A DNA stretch of 64,000 bases from positions 40,698 to 104,697 of the forward strand of contig NZ_JAJNCY010000013.1 in assembly GCF_021026335.1 (NCBI RefSeq). The letters are read 5' to 3'. Positions 1 through 9,128 of this stretch are shown here, in pieces. The translations under genes were made by a program, and so were the position numbers. The DNA comes from Rhizobium sp. C1. GTDB lineage: Bacteria > Pseudomonadota > Alphaproteobacteria > Rhizobiales > Rhizobiaceae. The notes under the pieces were generated by a model. The model was not told the origin of the DNA and did no database searches. It worked only from the letters and a program-made list of their open reading frames with translations. Numbering within the stretch: position 1 is the stretch's first letter; each line of letters begins with the position of its first letter.

Positions 1-62
1 TGAAGGCCTTCGAGGAACTGCAGACGGGGCAGTTCATCAAGGAAGGCGCGGTGTTTGCGTGA
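1..62 (+). CDS. C-terminal end of an unidentified protein (partial)
   Basis: An open frame enters from the left edge and ends with TGA at 60-62. The visible residues are a short charged tail ending in KEGAVFA. Too little is present to assign a family. It converges on the frc operon, with a RIME-like repeat and a stem-loop terminator between them. Confidence 0.5.
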   Translation, partial: KAFEELQTGQFIKEGAVFA

Positions 63-75
63 GGTTTCCCTCGCA

Positions 76-211
76 CTCCGTCATGCCGGACTAGATCCGG
101 CATCCTTCCAGCCCGCGTCTGCGGGCTGGAAGGACTGATTTCATCAAGGGAGTCTCTCGCGCGATAGACATCGCGCACTGGATCCCGGATCAAGTCCGGG
201 ATGACGGAGGA
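76..211 (-). repeat. RIME-like intergenic repeat, copy A
   Basis: A mosaic of nested palindromes: an outer GTCATGCCGGAC...ATCCGGCAT arm, a central CAGCCCGCGTCTGCGGGCTGG hairpin, a CGCGCGATAGACATCGCGC arm, and a final ATCCCGGATCAAGTCCGGGAT arm. The same modules occur at 59533-59670 and 60524-60663 in the opposite orientation. The layout fits the Rhizobium-specific intergenic mosaic elements (RIME) known from rhizobia. It may also act as an extra transcription barrier between convergent genes. Confidence 0.75.
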
Positions 212-245
212 GAGGGTTGCGCGCCCGCAAAACACTCATGAACGC

Positions 246-279
246 AAAACCCCGCCCGGTTTGCACCGAGCGGGGTTTT
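246..279. terminator. Bidirectional terminator after frcA
   Basis: A perfect 10-bp stem, AAAACCCCGC paired with GCGGGGTTTT, around a 14-nt loop. It is followed by TTTTTATTTT on the plus strand and has a T-run at its edge on the minus strand. It lies 21 bases beyond the frcA stop and closes the frcBCA operon, so no frcK-like gene is co-transcribed here. Confidence 0.8.
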
Positions 280-300
280 TATTTTCAAACTCAACCAGCC

Positions 301-1074
301 TTATGCCGCTTCCTTCGGGGCCATCGCGCCCGTCATTAGCGCCACGGCATCCGACATCGTGTATTCCTTCGGATTGATCACCGTGAGGCGTTTGCCCAGC
401 CGGTGGATGTGGATGCGGTCGGCGACCTCGAACACATGCGGCATGTTGTGGGAGATCAGAACGATCGGCAGGCCGCGCGAGCGGACGTCGAGGATGAGCT
501 CGAGAACGCGACGCGATTCCTTCACACCAAGGGCAGCGGTGGGTTCGTCCATGATGACGACCTTGGAGCCGAAGGCTGCGGCACGCGCCACGGCAACGCC
601 CTGACGCTGGCCGCCGGAGAGCGTTTCCACCGCCTGGTTGATGTTCTGGATTGTCATCAGGCCGAGCTCGGAGAGCTTTTCGCGGGCAACGCGCTGCATT
701 TCCTTGTGGTCGAGCAGGCGAAGCACATTGCCGAGCGGTCCCTTGCGGCGGATTTCGCGGCCGAGGAACATGTTGTCGGCAATCGACAGGGCCGGCGAGA
801 GCGCGAGGTTCTGGTACACCGTTTCGATACCGGCTTCGCGCGCCTGCATCGGCGAGGTGAACTGCACCTTCTGCCCGTCGAGATGGATCTCGCCATCGTC
901 CGGCGTCACGGCGCCCGAAAGCGCCTTGATGAGCGAGGACTTGCCGGCGCCGTTATCGCCGATGACGGCGAGGATTTCGCCCGGATAGAGGTCGAAATCG
1001 GCGTTGTCGAGCGCGGTCACGCGACCATAGCGCTTGACGAGACCACGGGCCTTGAGAATGGGTTCCTGAGACAT
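301..1074 (-). CDS. frcA: Fructose/ribose-type ABC importer ATP-binding protein FrcA
   Basis: A 257-residue ABC ATPase that powers the FrcBC importer at the inner face of the membrane. Walker A GDNGAGKS lies at residues 39-46, the Q-loop near 88, the signature LSGGQ at 152-156, Walker B VVIMDE at 172-177 and the switch His near 209. It has a single nucleotide-binding domain, unlike the double-domain RbsA/XylG proteins, as expected for FrcA. The start was chosen at the ATG inside TAATG, where it overlaps the frcC stop by one base. This implies translational coupling. An upstream in-frame start eight codons earlier is less likely. Confidence 0.9.
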   Translation of the reverse strand: MSQEPILKARGLVKRYGRVTALDNADFDLYPGEILAVIGDNGAGKSSLIKALSGAVTPDDGEIHLDGQKVQFTSPMQAREAGIETVYQNLALSPALSIADNMFLGREIRRKGPLGNVLRLLDHKEMQRVAREKLSELGLMTIQNINQAVETLSGGQRQGVAVARAAAFGSKVVIMDEPTAALGVKESRRVLELILDVRSRGLPIVLISHNMPHVFEVADRIHIHRLGKRLTVINPKEYTMSDAVALMTGAMAPKEAA

Positions 1075-2132
1075 TAGCCAGCCACCTTTCTGATCCACTG
1101 GTCAACGGCAACAGCCGTGATGATGAGAACACCGGTCAGGAAGACCTTCCACTGCGGGTCTGCACCCAGCATATTGAGACCCATCGAGACGACGCCGACG
1201 ATCATGGCGCCGATCAGCGTGCCGAGGATAGAGCCGCGTCCGCCGAAGAGCGAGATGCCGCCGATCACGGCTGCTGTGATGGATTGCAGGTTATATTCGG
1301 TCACGGCCGAAGAGGGCGAGATCGAGCCGTTACGGCCGATGGAGACCCAGGCGGCGAGCGCCGCGATGATGCCGGCGAGCATGTAGGTCGACATCAGAAC
1401 GCGCTTGGTACGGATACCCGCGAGTTCCGCTGCGTCCGCGTCGTCGCCGACTGCATAGAGGTGGCGGCCCCAGGCCGTGTGGTTGAGCGCGATCCAGAGA
1501 CCGATCACAAGCACGACCATCATGACCACGCCGAAGGTGAAGACCGCACCGCCAACCGAAAAGCTCTTGCCGAAGAAGTGTAGGAACTCGGCATTGGCCG
1601 TGATGTCCGCGTCGCGGATCGTCGCGTTGTTGGAATAGATGAAGTTCGTCGCCATGACGATGTACCAGGTGCCGAGCGTCACGATGAAGGGCGGCAATCG
1701 CATATAGGCGACCAGGAAGCCGTTCAACAGGCCGGCAACCGCGCCCACGGCAAAGCCGATGCCGATCGCAATCGGGGCCGGAAGCCCGTAGACCACGGCG
1801 CAATTGCCCATGATGACGGTCGATATGACCATGACCACGCCGATCGACAGATCGATGCCCGCGACCAGAACGACGAGCGTCTGGCCGGCGCCAAGAATAC
1901 CGACGATGGCGATCTGCTGAAGGATCAGCGTCATGGTGTAGGTTGAGAAGAAGCGTTCGCCCTTCAGCACACCAAAGATGATGATGGCCGCCACGAGAAC
2001 AATGGCGGGAACCGCAGCCGGCGTCGAATGCAGGAAATGCTGCAGGCGCTGGATGGGTGTATGTTGTTTGAAGCTGGCGACATTCTTGTCGCTCTGCTCG
2101 ATGACTTTTTCGAATTCCTGCATCGCTGCCAT
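1074..2132 (-). CDS. frcC: Fructose ABC importer permease FrcC
   Basis: A 352-residue polytopic inner-membrane protein of the RbsC/AraH/XylH permease class. It has a ~45-residue cytoplasmic N-terminus and then about ten hydrophobic segments. Typical class motifs are GAGQTLVVLVAGIDLSIG near residues 100-117 and the GG-SLFGGRGS loop near 290. It would form the channel for sugar delivered by FrcB. It follows frcB after a 273-base gap holding a stem-loop and is coupled to frcA by TAATG. An AGGA ribosome site precedes the ATG. In S. meliloti the homologous system carries fructose, mannose and ribose. Confidence 0.9.
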   Translation of the reverse strand: MAAMQEFEKVIEQSDKNVASFKQHTPIQRLQHFLHSTPAAVPAIVLVAAIIIFGVLKGERFFSTYTMTLILQQIAIVGILGAGQTLVVLVAGIDLSIGVVMVISTVIMGNCAVVYGLPAPIAIGIGFAVGAVAGLLNGFLVAYMRLPPFIVTLGTWYIVMATNFIYSNNATIRDADITANAEFLHFFGKSFSVGGAVFTFGVVMMVVLVIGLWIALNHTAWGRHLYAVGDDADAAELAGIRTKRVLMSTYMLAGIIAALAAWVSIGRNGSISPSSAVTEYNLQSITAAVIGGISLFGGRGSILGTLIGAMIVGVVSMGLNMLGADPQWKVFLTGVLIITAVAVDQWIRKVAG

Positions 2133-2345
2133 GGCGAATTATCCTCCCCTTTTTGTCCGGAGCTGTCTTCGCTTGTTGGTGGGAATGCGCATATGGCTTG
2201 CATCAAGCCGGGGCGCCCCCCGCTCTTCTTTATCAGCAGTTCCGGAAGCGGAAGCGTGACACACTTCGATCGGAATTGCTCGATTTCTTTTCCAGTCAAT
2301 CCGGCAGGCGACACCGCGCCGGCACCGCCGGGATTGCCTTAATGA

Positions 2346-2369
2346 AAAGGGCGGCCGGAACCGCCCTTT
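2346..2369. terminator. Intercistronic stem-loop between frcB and frcC
   Basis: A perfect 9-bp inverted repeat AAAGGGCGG / CCGCCCTTT with a 6-nt loop, 36 bases beyond the frcB stop and ahead of frcC in the transcription direction. On the minus strand it is followed only by TTTTC, so it is more likely an attenuator or an mRNA 3'-end stabiliser favouring frcB than a full terminator. The rest of the 2133-2405 gap shows no gene. Confidence 0.65.
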
Positions 2370-2405
2370 CCCTCATTCCATGAAATTGCCGTCAAAGACC
2401 GGGCA

Positions 2406-3431
2406 TCAGCCCCAGCACTTCGCCAGGCCTTCCTTGACGCTGATCGAGGGAACGCCCTTGGCCGGCTTGTCGGTCACGAGGTTCACGCCGGTGTCGAAGA
2501 AGTTCTTGCCGTCCGTCGCCTTCGGCTTGGTGCCGTCCTTGGCGAAAGCGGCAATGGCTTCGATGCCCTTGGAGGCCATCAGGAGCGGGTACTGCTGCGA
2601 GGTCGCGCCAATCTGGCCGTCCTGAACAGCCTTGACGCCCGGGCAACCGCCGTCAACCGACACGATCAGCACGTCCTTTTCCTTGCCGACAGCCTTCAGG
2701 GCCTGGTAGGCGCCAACAGCGGCCGGCTCGTTGATCGTGTGGATCACGTTGATGTCCGGATCCTTCTGGAGAAGGTTTTCCATGGCGGTGCGGCCGCCTT
2801 CTTCGTTACCGTTGGTGACGTCATGGCCAACGATGCGCGGGTCGGTTTCGTCGCCGATCTTGTTCGGGTCCTTCGGGTCGATACCGAAGCCGATCATGAA
2901 GCCCTGGTCGCGCATGACGTCAACGGACGGCTGCGACGGGGTCAGGTCGAGGAAGCCGACCTTGGCGTCCTTCACCTTGTCGCCGAGCGTTGCCTTGGCC
3001 CATTCGCCGATGAGCTTGCCGGCCTGCAGGTTGTCGGTGGCGAACGTCATGTCGGCAGCGCTGATCGGCTCAAGCGGCGTGTCGAGCGCGATGACGAGAA
3101 GACCGGCGTCGCGCGCCTTCTTGACCGAGGGAACGATCGCCTTGGTGTCGGAAGCGGTGATCAGAATACCCTTGGCGCCATCGGCGATGCAGGATTCGAT
3201 CGCAGCAACCTGGCTTTCGCTGTCGCCGTCGATCTTGCCGGCATAGGTCTTGAGGTTGATGCCGAGTTCCTTCGCCTTGGCCGTCGCGCCTTCCTTCATC
3301 TTGACGAAGAAGGGGTTCGTGTCGGTCTTGGTGATGAGGCAGGCGGATGTGCCGGCGGCCATGGCCGGAGCGCTGAAGGCAACGCCGAGCGCAAGCGCGC
3401 CGACGGCGGCAGAAATGTTGAGCTTTTTCAT
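2406..3431 (-). CDS. frcB: Periplasmic fructose-binding protein FrcB
   Basis: A 341-residue substrate-binding protein of the type-I periplasmic (RbsB-like) fold. A signal peptide, MKK followed by a hydrophobic run to APAMAA at about residue 26, is clear. The mature protein has the family layout, with NPFF near the N-terminus, paired domains, and a VDGG-PG hinge region late in the chain. The chosen ATG has a strong GGGAGG site seven bases upstream; a longer in-frame extension lacks one. First gene of the frcBCA operon, divergent from frcR. Its abundance relative to the permease is probably set by the stem-loop downstream. Confidence 0.9.
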   Translation of the reverse strand: MKKLNISAAVGALALGVAFSAPAMAAGTSACLITKTDTNPFFVKMKEGATAKAKELGINLKTYAGKIDGDSESQVAAIESCIADGAKGILITASDTKAIVPSVKKARDAGLLVIALDTPLEPISAADMTFATDNLQAGKLIGEWAKATLGDKVKDAKVGFLDLTPSQPSVDVMRDQGFMIGFGIDPKDPNKIGDETDPRIVGHDVTNGNEEGGRTAMENLLQKDPDINVIHTINEPAAVGAYQALKAVGKEKDVLIVSVDGGCPGVKAVQDGQIGATSQQYPLLMASKGIEAIAAFAKDGTKPKATDGKNFFDTGVNLVTDKPAKGVPSISVKEGLAKCWG

Positions 3432-3536
3432 ATTGTTCCTCCCGAGAACAAAAGTGCCTTGCGGCAGTTGAATGGCCTCCCCGCCATGATCGTGGTCCCG
3501 CAGGAGGCCTGGCCGATCCATGGGCGGGATGCTGAC

Positions 3537-3588
3537 ATCAAAGCTCTAAAAAAAGCACTTGTCAATAAATAAATCGAATTGAATTATT
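3537..3588 (-). promoter_or_regulatory. frcB promoter with candidate FrcR operator
   Basis: Read on the minus strand, TTGACA (3560-3565) and TTTGAT (3537-3542) are separated by 17 bases, a good sigma-70-type pair for frcB with a ~100-base leader. Immediately upstream, 3564-3588 is an A/T-rich imperfect dyad (18 of 25 positions symmetric), out of character for this GC-rich genome. ROK repressors usually bind such dyads, so this is a candidate site for the divergently encoded FrcR. Confidence 0.55.
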
Positions 3589-3646
3589 AAAAAATATCTG
3601 GCAGGCTCTGAGCCGCTGACTATGCCAACGGGAGGAGGCATCGGCC

Positions 3647-4897
3647 ATGACCACTCAAAAAGCACCGGAATCGGGTGACGGCGAAGCCGCACGAATTGTG
3701 ATCCCTTCGGGCGGCGCAAATCAGGTGCGGGTGAGAGCCTATAACGAACGTCTTGTCCTGTCACTCGTGCGAAGTCACGAGGCGCTGTCCAAGGCGGATA
3801 TCGCGCGCGCGTCGGGTCTTTCGGCCCAGACTGTGTCCGTCATCATGCGCGCGCTCGAAAAGGACGGATTGCTGATCAAGGGCGAACCCGTGCGCGGCAA
3901 GGTCGGCCAGCCATCGGTGCCGATGTCGCTCAATCCGGAAGGCGTTTTTGCCTTCGGCCTGAAAATCGGCCGCCGCAGTGCCGATATGATTCTCATGGAT
4001 TTCGTCGGCGGCGTCCGCGCCAAGCTCCGGCGCATCTACGCCTATCCCACGCCGCATGAAATCTTGGCCTTCGTCAAGGAAAGCCTGGTTTCACTGGAAG
4101 CCTTGATGAGTGGAGTGCAGCTTTCGCGGCTCGCCGGTCTCGGCGTCGCGGCTCCGTTCGAGCTCTGGAACTGGGCCGACAATGTCGGCGCGCCGCAAGG
4201 GGAAATGGACGCCTGGCGCGATTTCGATCTGCGCGCCGAGATCCAGGCCCTGACATCCTATCCGGTCTATCTGCAGAACGACGCGACAAGCGCTTGTGGT
4301 GCCGAACTCATGTTCGGACGCGGCAAAGCCTATACCGATTATGTCTATTACTTCGTCGGCACCTTCATTGGCGGCGGCATCGTGCTGAATTCCTCGGTCT
4401 TTACCGGCCGCACGGGCACCGCCGGCGCAATCGGTCCGCTGCCCGTGCGCGACGAAAACGGCAAGACGCGACAGCTGATCGGCGTCGCCTCCATCTTCGT
4501 GCTGGAAAACCTGCTGAAAGAACGCGGCATCGATCCCCGCCCGCTTTGGTATTCGGCCTCGGGCTGGACGGATTGGGGCGAACCGCTTGACCGCTGGATC
4601 TCGATGAGCGCCGAGGCTCTGGCGCAGGCGATCATCGCCGCCGCCTCCATCATCGATTTCCCCGCAGCCATCATAGACGGCGGATTTCCGGAATGGGTGC
4701 GCACACGTCTGGTCTCGGCCACACGCGCGGCGCTCGAGCGTTACGATCTTCAGGGGATCATCGTCCCCGATATCATAGAGGGGCTGGTAGGGGATCAGGC
4801 GCGCGCCATCGGCGCGGCGAGCCTGCCGCTGTTTGCCCGTTATCTCACCGACCAGAATGTCTTGTTCAAGGAGTTGTCCAGTGCTGAAGGGGATTGA
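3647..4897 (+). CDS. frcR: ROK-family transcriptional regulator FrcR
   Basis: A 416-residue repressor/kinase-fold (ROK) protein. Residues about 28-80 form a winged helix-turn-helix (ALSKADIARASGLSAQTVS). The remainder is the sugar-kinase-like ROK fold, with GTFIGGGIVLN near residue 240. The region that in many ROK proteins holds a GH plus Cys-rich zinc motif reads GAIGPLPVRDENG and has no cysteines, so zinc binding is probably lost and it should not be a kinase. Divergent from frcB, so it probably senses sugar or sugar phosphate and represses the operon. A GGGAGGAGG site precedes the ATG. Confidence 0.85.
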   Translation: MTTQKAPESGDGEAARIVIPSGGANQVRVRAYNERLVLSLVRSHEALSKADIARASGLSAQTVSVIMRALEKDGLLIKGEPVRGKVGQPSVPMSLNPEGVFAFGLKIGRRSADMILMDFVGGVRAKLRRIYAYPTPHEILAFVKESLVSLEALMSGVQLSRLAGLGVAAPFELWNWADNVGAPQGEMDAWRDFDLRAEIQALTSYPVYLQNDATSACGAELMFGRGKAYTDYVYYFVGTFIGGGIVLNSSVFTGRTGTAGAIGPLPVRDENGKTRQLIGVASIFVLENLLKERGIDPRPLWYSASGWTDWGEPLDRWISMSAEALAQAIIAAASIIDFPAAIIDGGFPEWVRTRLVSATRAALERYDLQGIIVPDIIEGLVGDQARAIGAASLPLFARYLTDQNVLFKELSSAEGD

Positions 4898-5309
4898 TCC
4901 TATCCTGAGTCCGGAATTGTTGTTCACGCTGCGTGCGATGGGCCACACGGACGAAATCGCCATCGTCGATGGCAATTATCCGGGGCTGGAACATGCCCGC
5001 CGGCTGGTGCGCACCGACGGCCACGGCGTTATTCCGGTGCTCAATGCCATTCTCTCCGTGATGCCGGTCGACGACTTCGTGCCGGAAGCCATCTTCCGCG
5101 CGATTCCGCGCGGCGACATGGAAGCGCTCGACCCGGTGCATGAGGAAATGGTTGCCTGCTGTGCCATCCACGAACCGAAACTGAAGGTCGTGCCGCTGGC
5201 TCCGGCCGATTTCTATAACCGCGTGCGCGCCGCCCACACGGTCGTCCAGACCAGCGAACCGCGCCTCTATGGCAATATCATCCTGCGCAAGGGCGTCATC
5301 TACCCTTGA
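4881..5309 (+). CDS. RbsD/FucU-family sugar mutarotase
   Basis: About 142 residues. It starts at GTG 4881, which has AAGGAG seven bases upstream and overlaps the end of frcR by 17 bases. The N-terminus LSPELLFTLRAMGHTDEIAIVDGNYP carries the family His and Asp of the anomer-converting active site. Family members interconvert the anomers of ribose or fucose so that transporters and kinases get the usable form. Its coupling to frcR and position beside frcBCA suggest action on a fructose- or ribose-type substrate, but the substrate cannot be read from the sequence. Confidence 0.85.
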   Translation: MLKGIDPILSPELLFTLRAMGHTDEIAIVDGNYPGLEHARRLVRTDGHGVIPVLNAILSVMPVDDFVPEAIFRAIPRGDMEALDPVHEEMVACCAIHEPKLKVVPLAPADFYNRVRAAHTVVQTSEPRLYGNIILRKGVIYP

Positions 5310-5335
5310 GCGGATCAGGCAATCGCTGAAACGAA

Positions 5336-5365
5336 AAATGCCCGGGCGATGTCGCCCGGGCATTT
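5336..5365. terminator. Bidirectional terminator between the mutarotase gene and mcp
   Basis: A perfect 14-bp stem AAATGCCCGGGCGA / TCGCCCGGGCATTT with a 2-nt loop, flanked by A-rich and T-rich sequence. It separates two convergent genes and serves both. Confidence 0.85.
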
Positions 5366-5388
5366 GCGTCTGGAGAGGTCGCTGCCGA

Positions 5389-7884
5389 TCAGGCGGCGTA
5401 GGCCTGTCGCTGCTCTTGTTTCAGCCGGAACTGGCTGATAAGCTGCATCAGATGGTCGCCCTCATGCGCCAGCTGCTGAGACACGGCGTTGGCCTCTTCC
5501 ACCATCGCGGCATTCGCCTGCGTCATCTGGTCCATCTGGTTGACTGCGGTGTTGACCTCCTGCAGGCCCGCAGATTGGTCGTGCGCGGCCTGGGCGATCA
5601 TCTGAACATGTTCGTAAAGCTGCGCGATGCGGGTGGAAATATCGCTCAGCGCCTCGCCGGTGCGCTGGACGTGGCGCACACCGGTCGTCACTTCATGCGT
5701 TGCCGTATCGATCAGGCTCTTGATCTCGTTGGCCGCACCGGCTGAGCGCTGGGCAAGCTCGCGCACTTCCTGCGCGACGACAGCGAAACCCTTGCCGGCT
5801 TCACCAGCGCGCGCCGCCTCGATACCGGCATTGAGCGCCAGAAGGTTGGTCTGGAAGGCGATGTCTTCGATCACGTCGATGATCTGCTCGATCTTGCGCG
5901 AGGCCTCTTCGATCCGGGTCATCGCATCGACGGCGTCGGCAACGATCTCGGAGGAGGCTTCGGCATTCTTGCGGGTATCCCGCACGATGGTGTTGGCTTC
6001 TCCCGCGCGGCTTGCCGTTTGGCGCACCGTAACCGTGATTTCGTCCACGGCAGCGGCCGTCTGTTCCAGCGAGGCCGCCTGCGTTTCGGTGCGGCGCGAC
6101 AGCTCGTCGGCCGAAGCGCGCATTGCATTGCCATTGGCTTGGATGTTGCGCGCATCCTGACGGATCTGTGCCAGCGTCTCGTTCAGTCGCTCCAGCGAAC
6201 CGTTGAAGTCCTGGCGGAGCTGATCGAGCCCGCCGCTGAAGGGGGTGGAAATGGCGCAGGTCAGGTCCCCGTCGGAAAGCTGGCGCAGCGATTGCGCGAG
6301 CTGGCGGACGGCAAAGTCGATCTGTTCCTGGCTCGCCTGCTTTTCGGCGTCGTTGCGGCGGCGCTCTGCCTCTGCGGCCAGACGCTGTTCTTCGCTCACG
6401 TTTTCGACTCGGAGCTTTTCCAGCGCATTGGCCTTGAAGATGCCGAGCGCGCGGGCCATGTCGCCGATTTCGTCGCGGCGATTGTCGCCCTGGATCGACG
6501 TATCGAGCACGCCTTCGGCAAGTCGGCGCATGGCGCTGGTGATCTGCCCGATCGGCCTGCGGAAGATCAGGATGAGACCGATGCCGGCCAGGATGGCGAT
6601 GATGATGCCCGCAACCACGACGCTGATCGAGATGCTGTTGGCTGACATGCTCTCAGCCTTGGCCTGATCCTTCTGCTGGTCGGCAAATTGTGACAGCAGG
6701 CTCCAGGTCTGGTCGATCTGAGTGGCAGCGGCCGAAAACTCGGTGTTTTTCCGGTTGAAGATGTCCAGAAGAGCTGCGGCGCTGTCGGAAAACTTGTCCA
6801 GCACCGGCTTGATGCCGTCTGCCATGGCCTTGAATGAGGCGTCATCCGGAGCCGTGGCGCCGATATCGTCCAGCGTCTTGCCGAAGAGATAGATGTCCGA
6901 CTGTGTCGTCGCCAGTTGTTCCTTGGTCGGAGCAGCCGTCAGCTTTGCGATACCGATTTCGATATTGCTGCGCGCCGTCATCAGTGCCGCGATCTTGCGG
7001 TTCATCGAGTTGGCCAGCGTGATGCCCTTGTCCGCATTTGTCAGCTCGATGACTGCCTTGTGCATCATGTCGCTGGCCATCTTGTTCATCTGGGCAGACA
7101 GGAAGAGAAGATCGGCGCCTGCGGTGCTCGCTGCACCCTCGCCGGCCTGATTGTCTTCCTTCAGTTTCTTCAGCGTGGCGTTCAGCGTGACAGCCAGTTC
7201 CTTCTTGTCGGCAGGCAGAGATCCGGCGAGCCTGTTGAGGTCGGGATCGGCCCGCACGGCGTCGATTGCTGCCAGGCGTTCGTTTGCATCTGCCGAGTTG
7301 TTGAGCTTGGAAAGGAGATCGGACAGCTTGCGGCCCTGTGAATCGATATCGACGCTGGCTTTCAACTCGGCCTTTTGCGCGTTCTGAATGCGCGTTGCAT
7401 CGGCGACAAGCTTGAACACCGTCTTTGAGGCGGCATTCTGCACATCGTCCATGCTCTTGAAGTTCTGGGCAATGTCGGCAAGAACCCCGGTGCGCTGCTG
7501 CTCCAGCTTCCACAGCCCGTTATTGTTTTCGGCGATTTTGTCCGTCTGGGTCAGGGCCTGATCCAGCAGCGAGACATCGGTCTGCCCCTGAAGGGTCGCC
7601 ACCACCTCCGCAAGGCGCGCCTTCTGTTGCGCGACATCCTCGGCTGCCTTGTCGAATTTTGCCCTCACCGGTTCACGGAGGAAGCCGCTGATGCTGGCGA
7701 AGACCTGCTTGTAGCCGTTCATCGACTGCAAGACGACGTTCGAAATCTCGATCCGCCCGCGCAGTATTTCGTTGGAATAGAGGCTGACGAAACCGACCAG
7801 CAGGATGCTGAGCACAAAGGGTGTCACCATCAGGAAGATCTTGGTTTGGATGCGGAAGCGGGAAAGCAGGCCGTCGATATTCAT
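5389..7884 (-). CDS. Methyl-accepting chemotaxis protein with large helical sensor domain
   Basis: An 831-residue chemoreceptor. TM1 lies at about residues 18-38, followed by a predicted all-helical periplasmic domain of ~380 residues. TM2 is near residues 420-445 ([20 protein letters not shown]), then HAMP ([17 protein letters not shown]), a second HAMP-like stretch near SDGDLTCAI, and the signalling hairpin with [19 protein letters not shown]. The sensor is longer than the usual four-helix domain and resembles double-bundle (HBM-like) sensors; the ligand is unknown. There is no C-terminal CheR-binding pentapeptide. The ATG at 7884 sits right before the TM1 region. Confidence 0.88.
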   Translation of the reverse strand: MNIDGLLSRFRIQTKIFLMVTPFVLSILLVGFVSLYSNEILRGRIEISNVVLQSMNGYKQVFASISGFLREPVRAKFDKAAEDVAQQKARLAEVVATLQGQTDVSLLDQALTQTDKIAENNNGLWKLEQQRTGVLADIAQNFKSMDDVQNAASKTVFKLVADATRIQNAQKAELKASVDIDSQGRKLSDLLSKLNNSADANERLAAIDAVRADPDLNRLAGSLPADKKELAVTLNATLKKLKEDNQAGEGAASTAGADLLFLSAQMNKMASDMMHKAVIELTNADKGITLANSMNRKIAALMTARSNIEIGIAKLTAAPTKEQLATTQSDIYLFGKTLDDIGATAPDDASFKAMADGIKPVLDKFSDSAAALLDIFNRKNTEFSAAATQIDQTWSLLSQFADQQKDQAKAESMSANSISISVVVAGIIIAILAGIGLILIFRRPIGQITSAMRRLAEGVLDTSIQGDNRRDEIGDMARALGIFKANALEKLRVENVSEEQRLAAEAERRRNDAEKQASQEQIDFAVRQLAQSLRQLSDGDLTCAISTPFSGGLDQLRQDFNGSLERLNETLAQIRQDARNIQANGNAMRASADELSRRTETQAASLEQTAAAVDEITVTVRQTASRAGEANTIVRDTRKNAEASSEIVADAVDAMTRIEEASRKIEQIIDVIEDIAFQTNLLALNAGIEAARAGEAGKGFAVVAQEVRELAQRSAGAANEIKSLIDTATHEVTTGVRHVQRTGEALSDISTRIAQLYEHVQMIAQAAHDQSAGLQEVNTAVNQMDQMTQANAAMVEEANAVSQQLAHEGDHLMQLISQFRLKQEQRQAYAA

Positions 7885-8193
7885 TCGGAATGATCCACAC
7901 AATGGGGGCGGGGTGTTTGGGACCGACTGTAAGCAAGGCGGGTAAGCGATCTGTTAAGGTTACCTCGCGAAATCCAGCAAGTGTCTGAAACTTCGGTCGG
8001 CCTGCCCAGCGGTCAGACGTTCAGGCTTTGGCGGTTTTCTGTACGGTGCGGGGTGCGGGGTGAGGGCTGATCCGGAGACATGTCCGCGCACAAGTCGCCG
8101 TCGAGCCAATGGTGCTTGCTCTCCATCGCTCAAATCAACGCGTCCGGCGCGAGAGCCGCACCGTGACGGGACAGGAGTGACCGGAAGACGGTA
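7885..8193. other. Intergenic region with no recognised gene
   Basis: A 309-base gap holding the mcp 5' region. No credible short ORF with a ribosome site, strong hairpin or repeat was found on either strand. Confidence 0.5.
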
Positions 8194-8433
8194 TCAGTTG
8201 CGGGCCAGGCGTCGCCGCACGGTTTCGATCAGTGTCAGCACGAAGACATCTGCCGCAATCCCGAAGTTGAACAGTAGAACAGCTTCGGTAAGCAGCAGCC
8301 ATCTGGCGCCACCTGAAACAAGAGCGGCCGCGCCGAACGCGATGAAGATCAGCATGGCGATGAGCGTATAGGCGGCGACTGAACGCAATTGTACGGCAAT
8401 CAATCCCATTGCGATGGATGTCGCTGCAATCAT
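8194..8433 (-). CDS. Small predicted membrane protein, unknown function
   Basis: A 79-residue protein made almost wholly of three hydrophobic stretches (roughly residues 2-15, 20-42 and 45-68) with a basic RRRLARN tail, consistent with a small inner-membrane protein. The start at 8433 is chosen because an AGGAG site lies six bases upstream; an ATG two codons earlier would sit on top of that site. No family was recognised. It is isolated between mcp and the spike base gene. Confidence 0.6.
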   Translation of the reverse strand: MIAATSIAMGLIAVQLRSVAAYTLIAMLIFIAFGAAALVSGGARWLLLTEAVLLFNFGIAADVFVLTLIETVRRRLARN

Positions 8434-8518
8434 TGCCATCTCCTCTCAAAGCGAAAGCTCTTTGAAGCCGAGATTAGAACCCGGCTTCTGAAGAAATGCC
8501 TAACGCCTCGTCCCATTT

Positions 8519-8557
8519 GTATCCGGTGTCGTGCTGAAACGGCACAGCGCCGGATAC
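8519..8557 (-). terminator. Stem-loop downstream of the spike base gene
   Basis: An outer 8-bp inverted repeat GTATCCGG / CCGGATAC encloses an inner GTGC / GCAC pair. It lies 54 bases past the stop at 8612 on the minus strand. There is no T-run, so it may be rho-dependent or an mRNA-stabilising structure. Confidence 0.4.
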
Positions 8558-8611
8558 GATCTTCCCCCAAGGTGAAGATTACCACGCCGGGCTTGCGCCT
8601 GTCATGCGCGA

Positions 8612-8875
8612 TCAGACCAGGCCAACAAGCGCGTTGGCTGTGGTTCCCGCCGCGGCGATCTTTGTGGCGCGCACCGGAAGAACCGCTCCGGCCGGCACAT
8701 TGGTGAAGATAACCGCCGCCCCGGACGCAAGTGTGGCGGCGATGTCGCCACCAACGCCGCAATAGAGCGCGCGAATGGTCTCGGCGAGACTGGTGGTGTC
8801 GCTGGGTGTGATGGGGAATGCGTGGGATGCCGGCCCGGCGAGAGAGGGCGCATTGTCTGCAAATCGGTCTGCCAT
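8612..8875 (-). CDS. Spike base protein of the RCAP_Rcc01079 family (orphan)
   Basis: An 87-residue protein with the family layout: an N-terminal MADRF...PSLAGPASHAFPITPSD segment, a central ETIRALYCG strand, and a C-terminal pattern of beta strands (VIFTNVPAGAVLPVRATKI, then GTTANALVGL). This resembles the small spike base protein of Rhodobacter capsulatus gene transfer agents and related phages. No other head, tail or GTA gene is nearby. AGGAAAGG precedes the ATG; a long in-frame upstream extension lacks a ribosome site and looks non-coding. It may be a relic or a domesticated protein. Confidence 0.75.
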   Translation of the reverse strand: MADRFADNAPSLAGPASHAFPITPSDTTSLAETIRALYCGVGGDIAATLASGAAVIFTNVPAGAVLPVRATKIAAAGTTANALVGLV

Positions 8876-9128
8876 GATGAAGCCTTTCCTGATGGTTGTG
8901 GAAGGGCCGTATTGTGAGCCTGCGTGATGGAGCGGGGAAAATGAAGGACCGGTTCTGCTGAAAGAGGTCACCCTCTCTTTTGCCAAGTCTTTGGAAACGC
9001 AGGTGCGGGGGCGATGGGGCGGATGGAAAAAACCGGAAGCGTCACTTTTCCCGTCCCCGGTGCTTTCCCCGTTGAAACAGGAGGTGTGCGCTTTGCGCAC
9101 TGCGTCCGAGCGTGTATTTCTTGAGGTC

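Noticed and set aside
8612..8875. A prophage remnant around the spike base gene
   Set aside because: No integrase, attachment repeats or other phage genes are found between 7.9 and 11 kb; only the single small gene fits.
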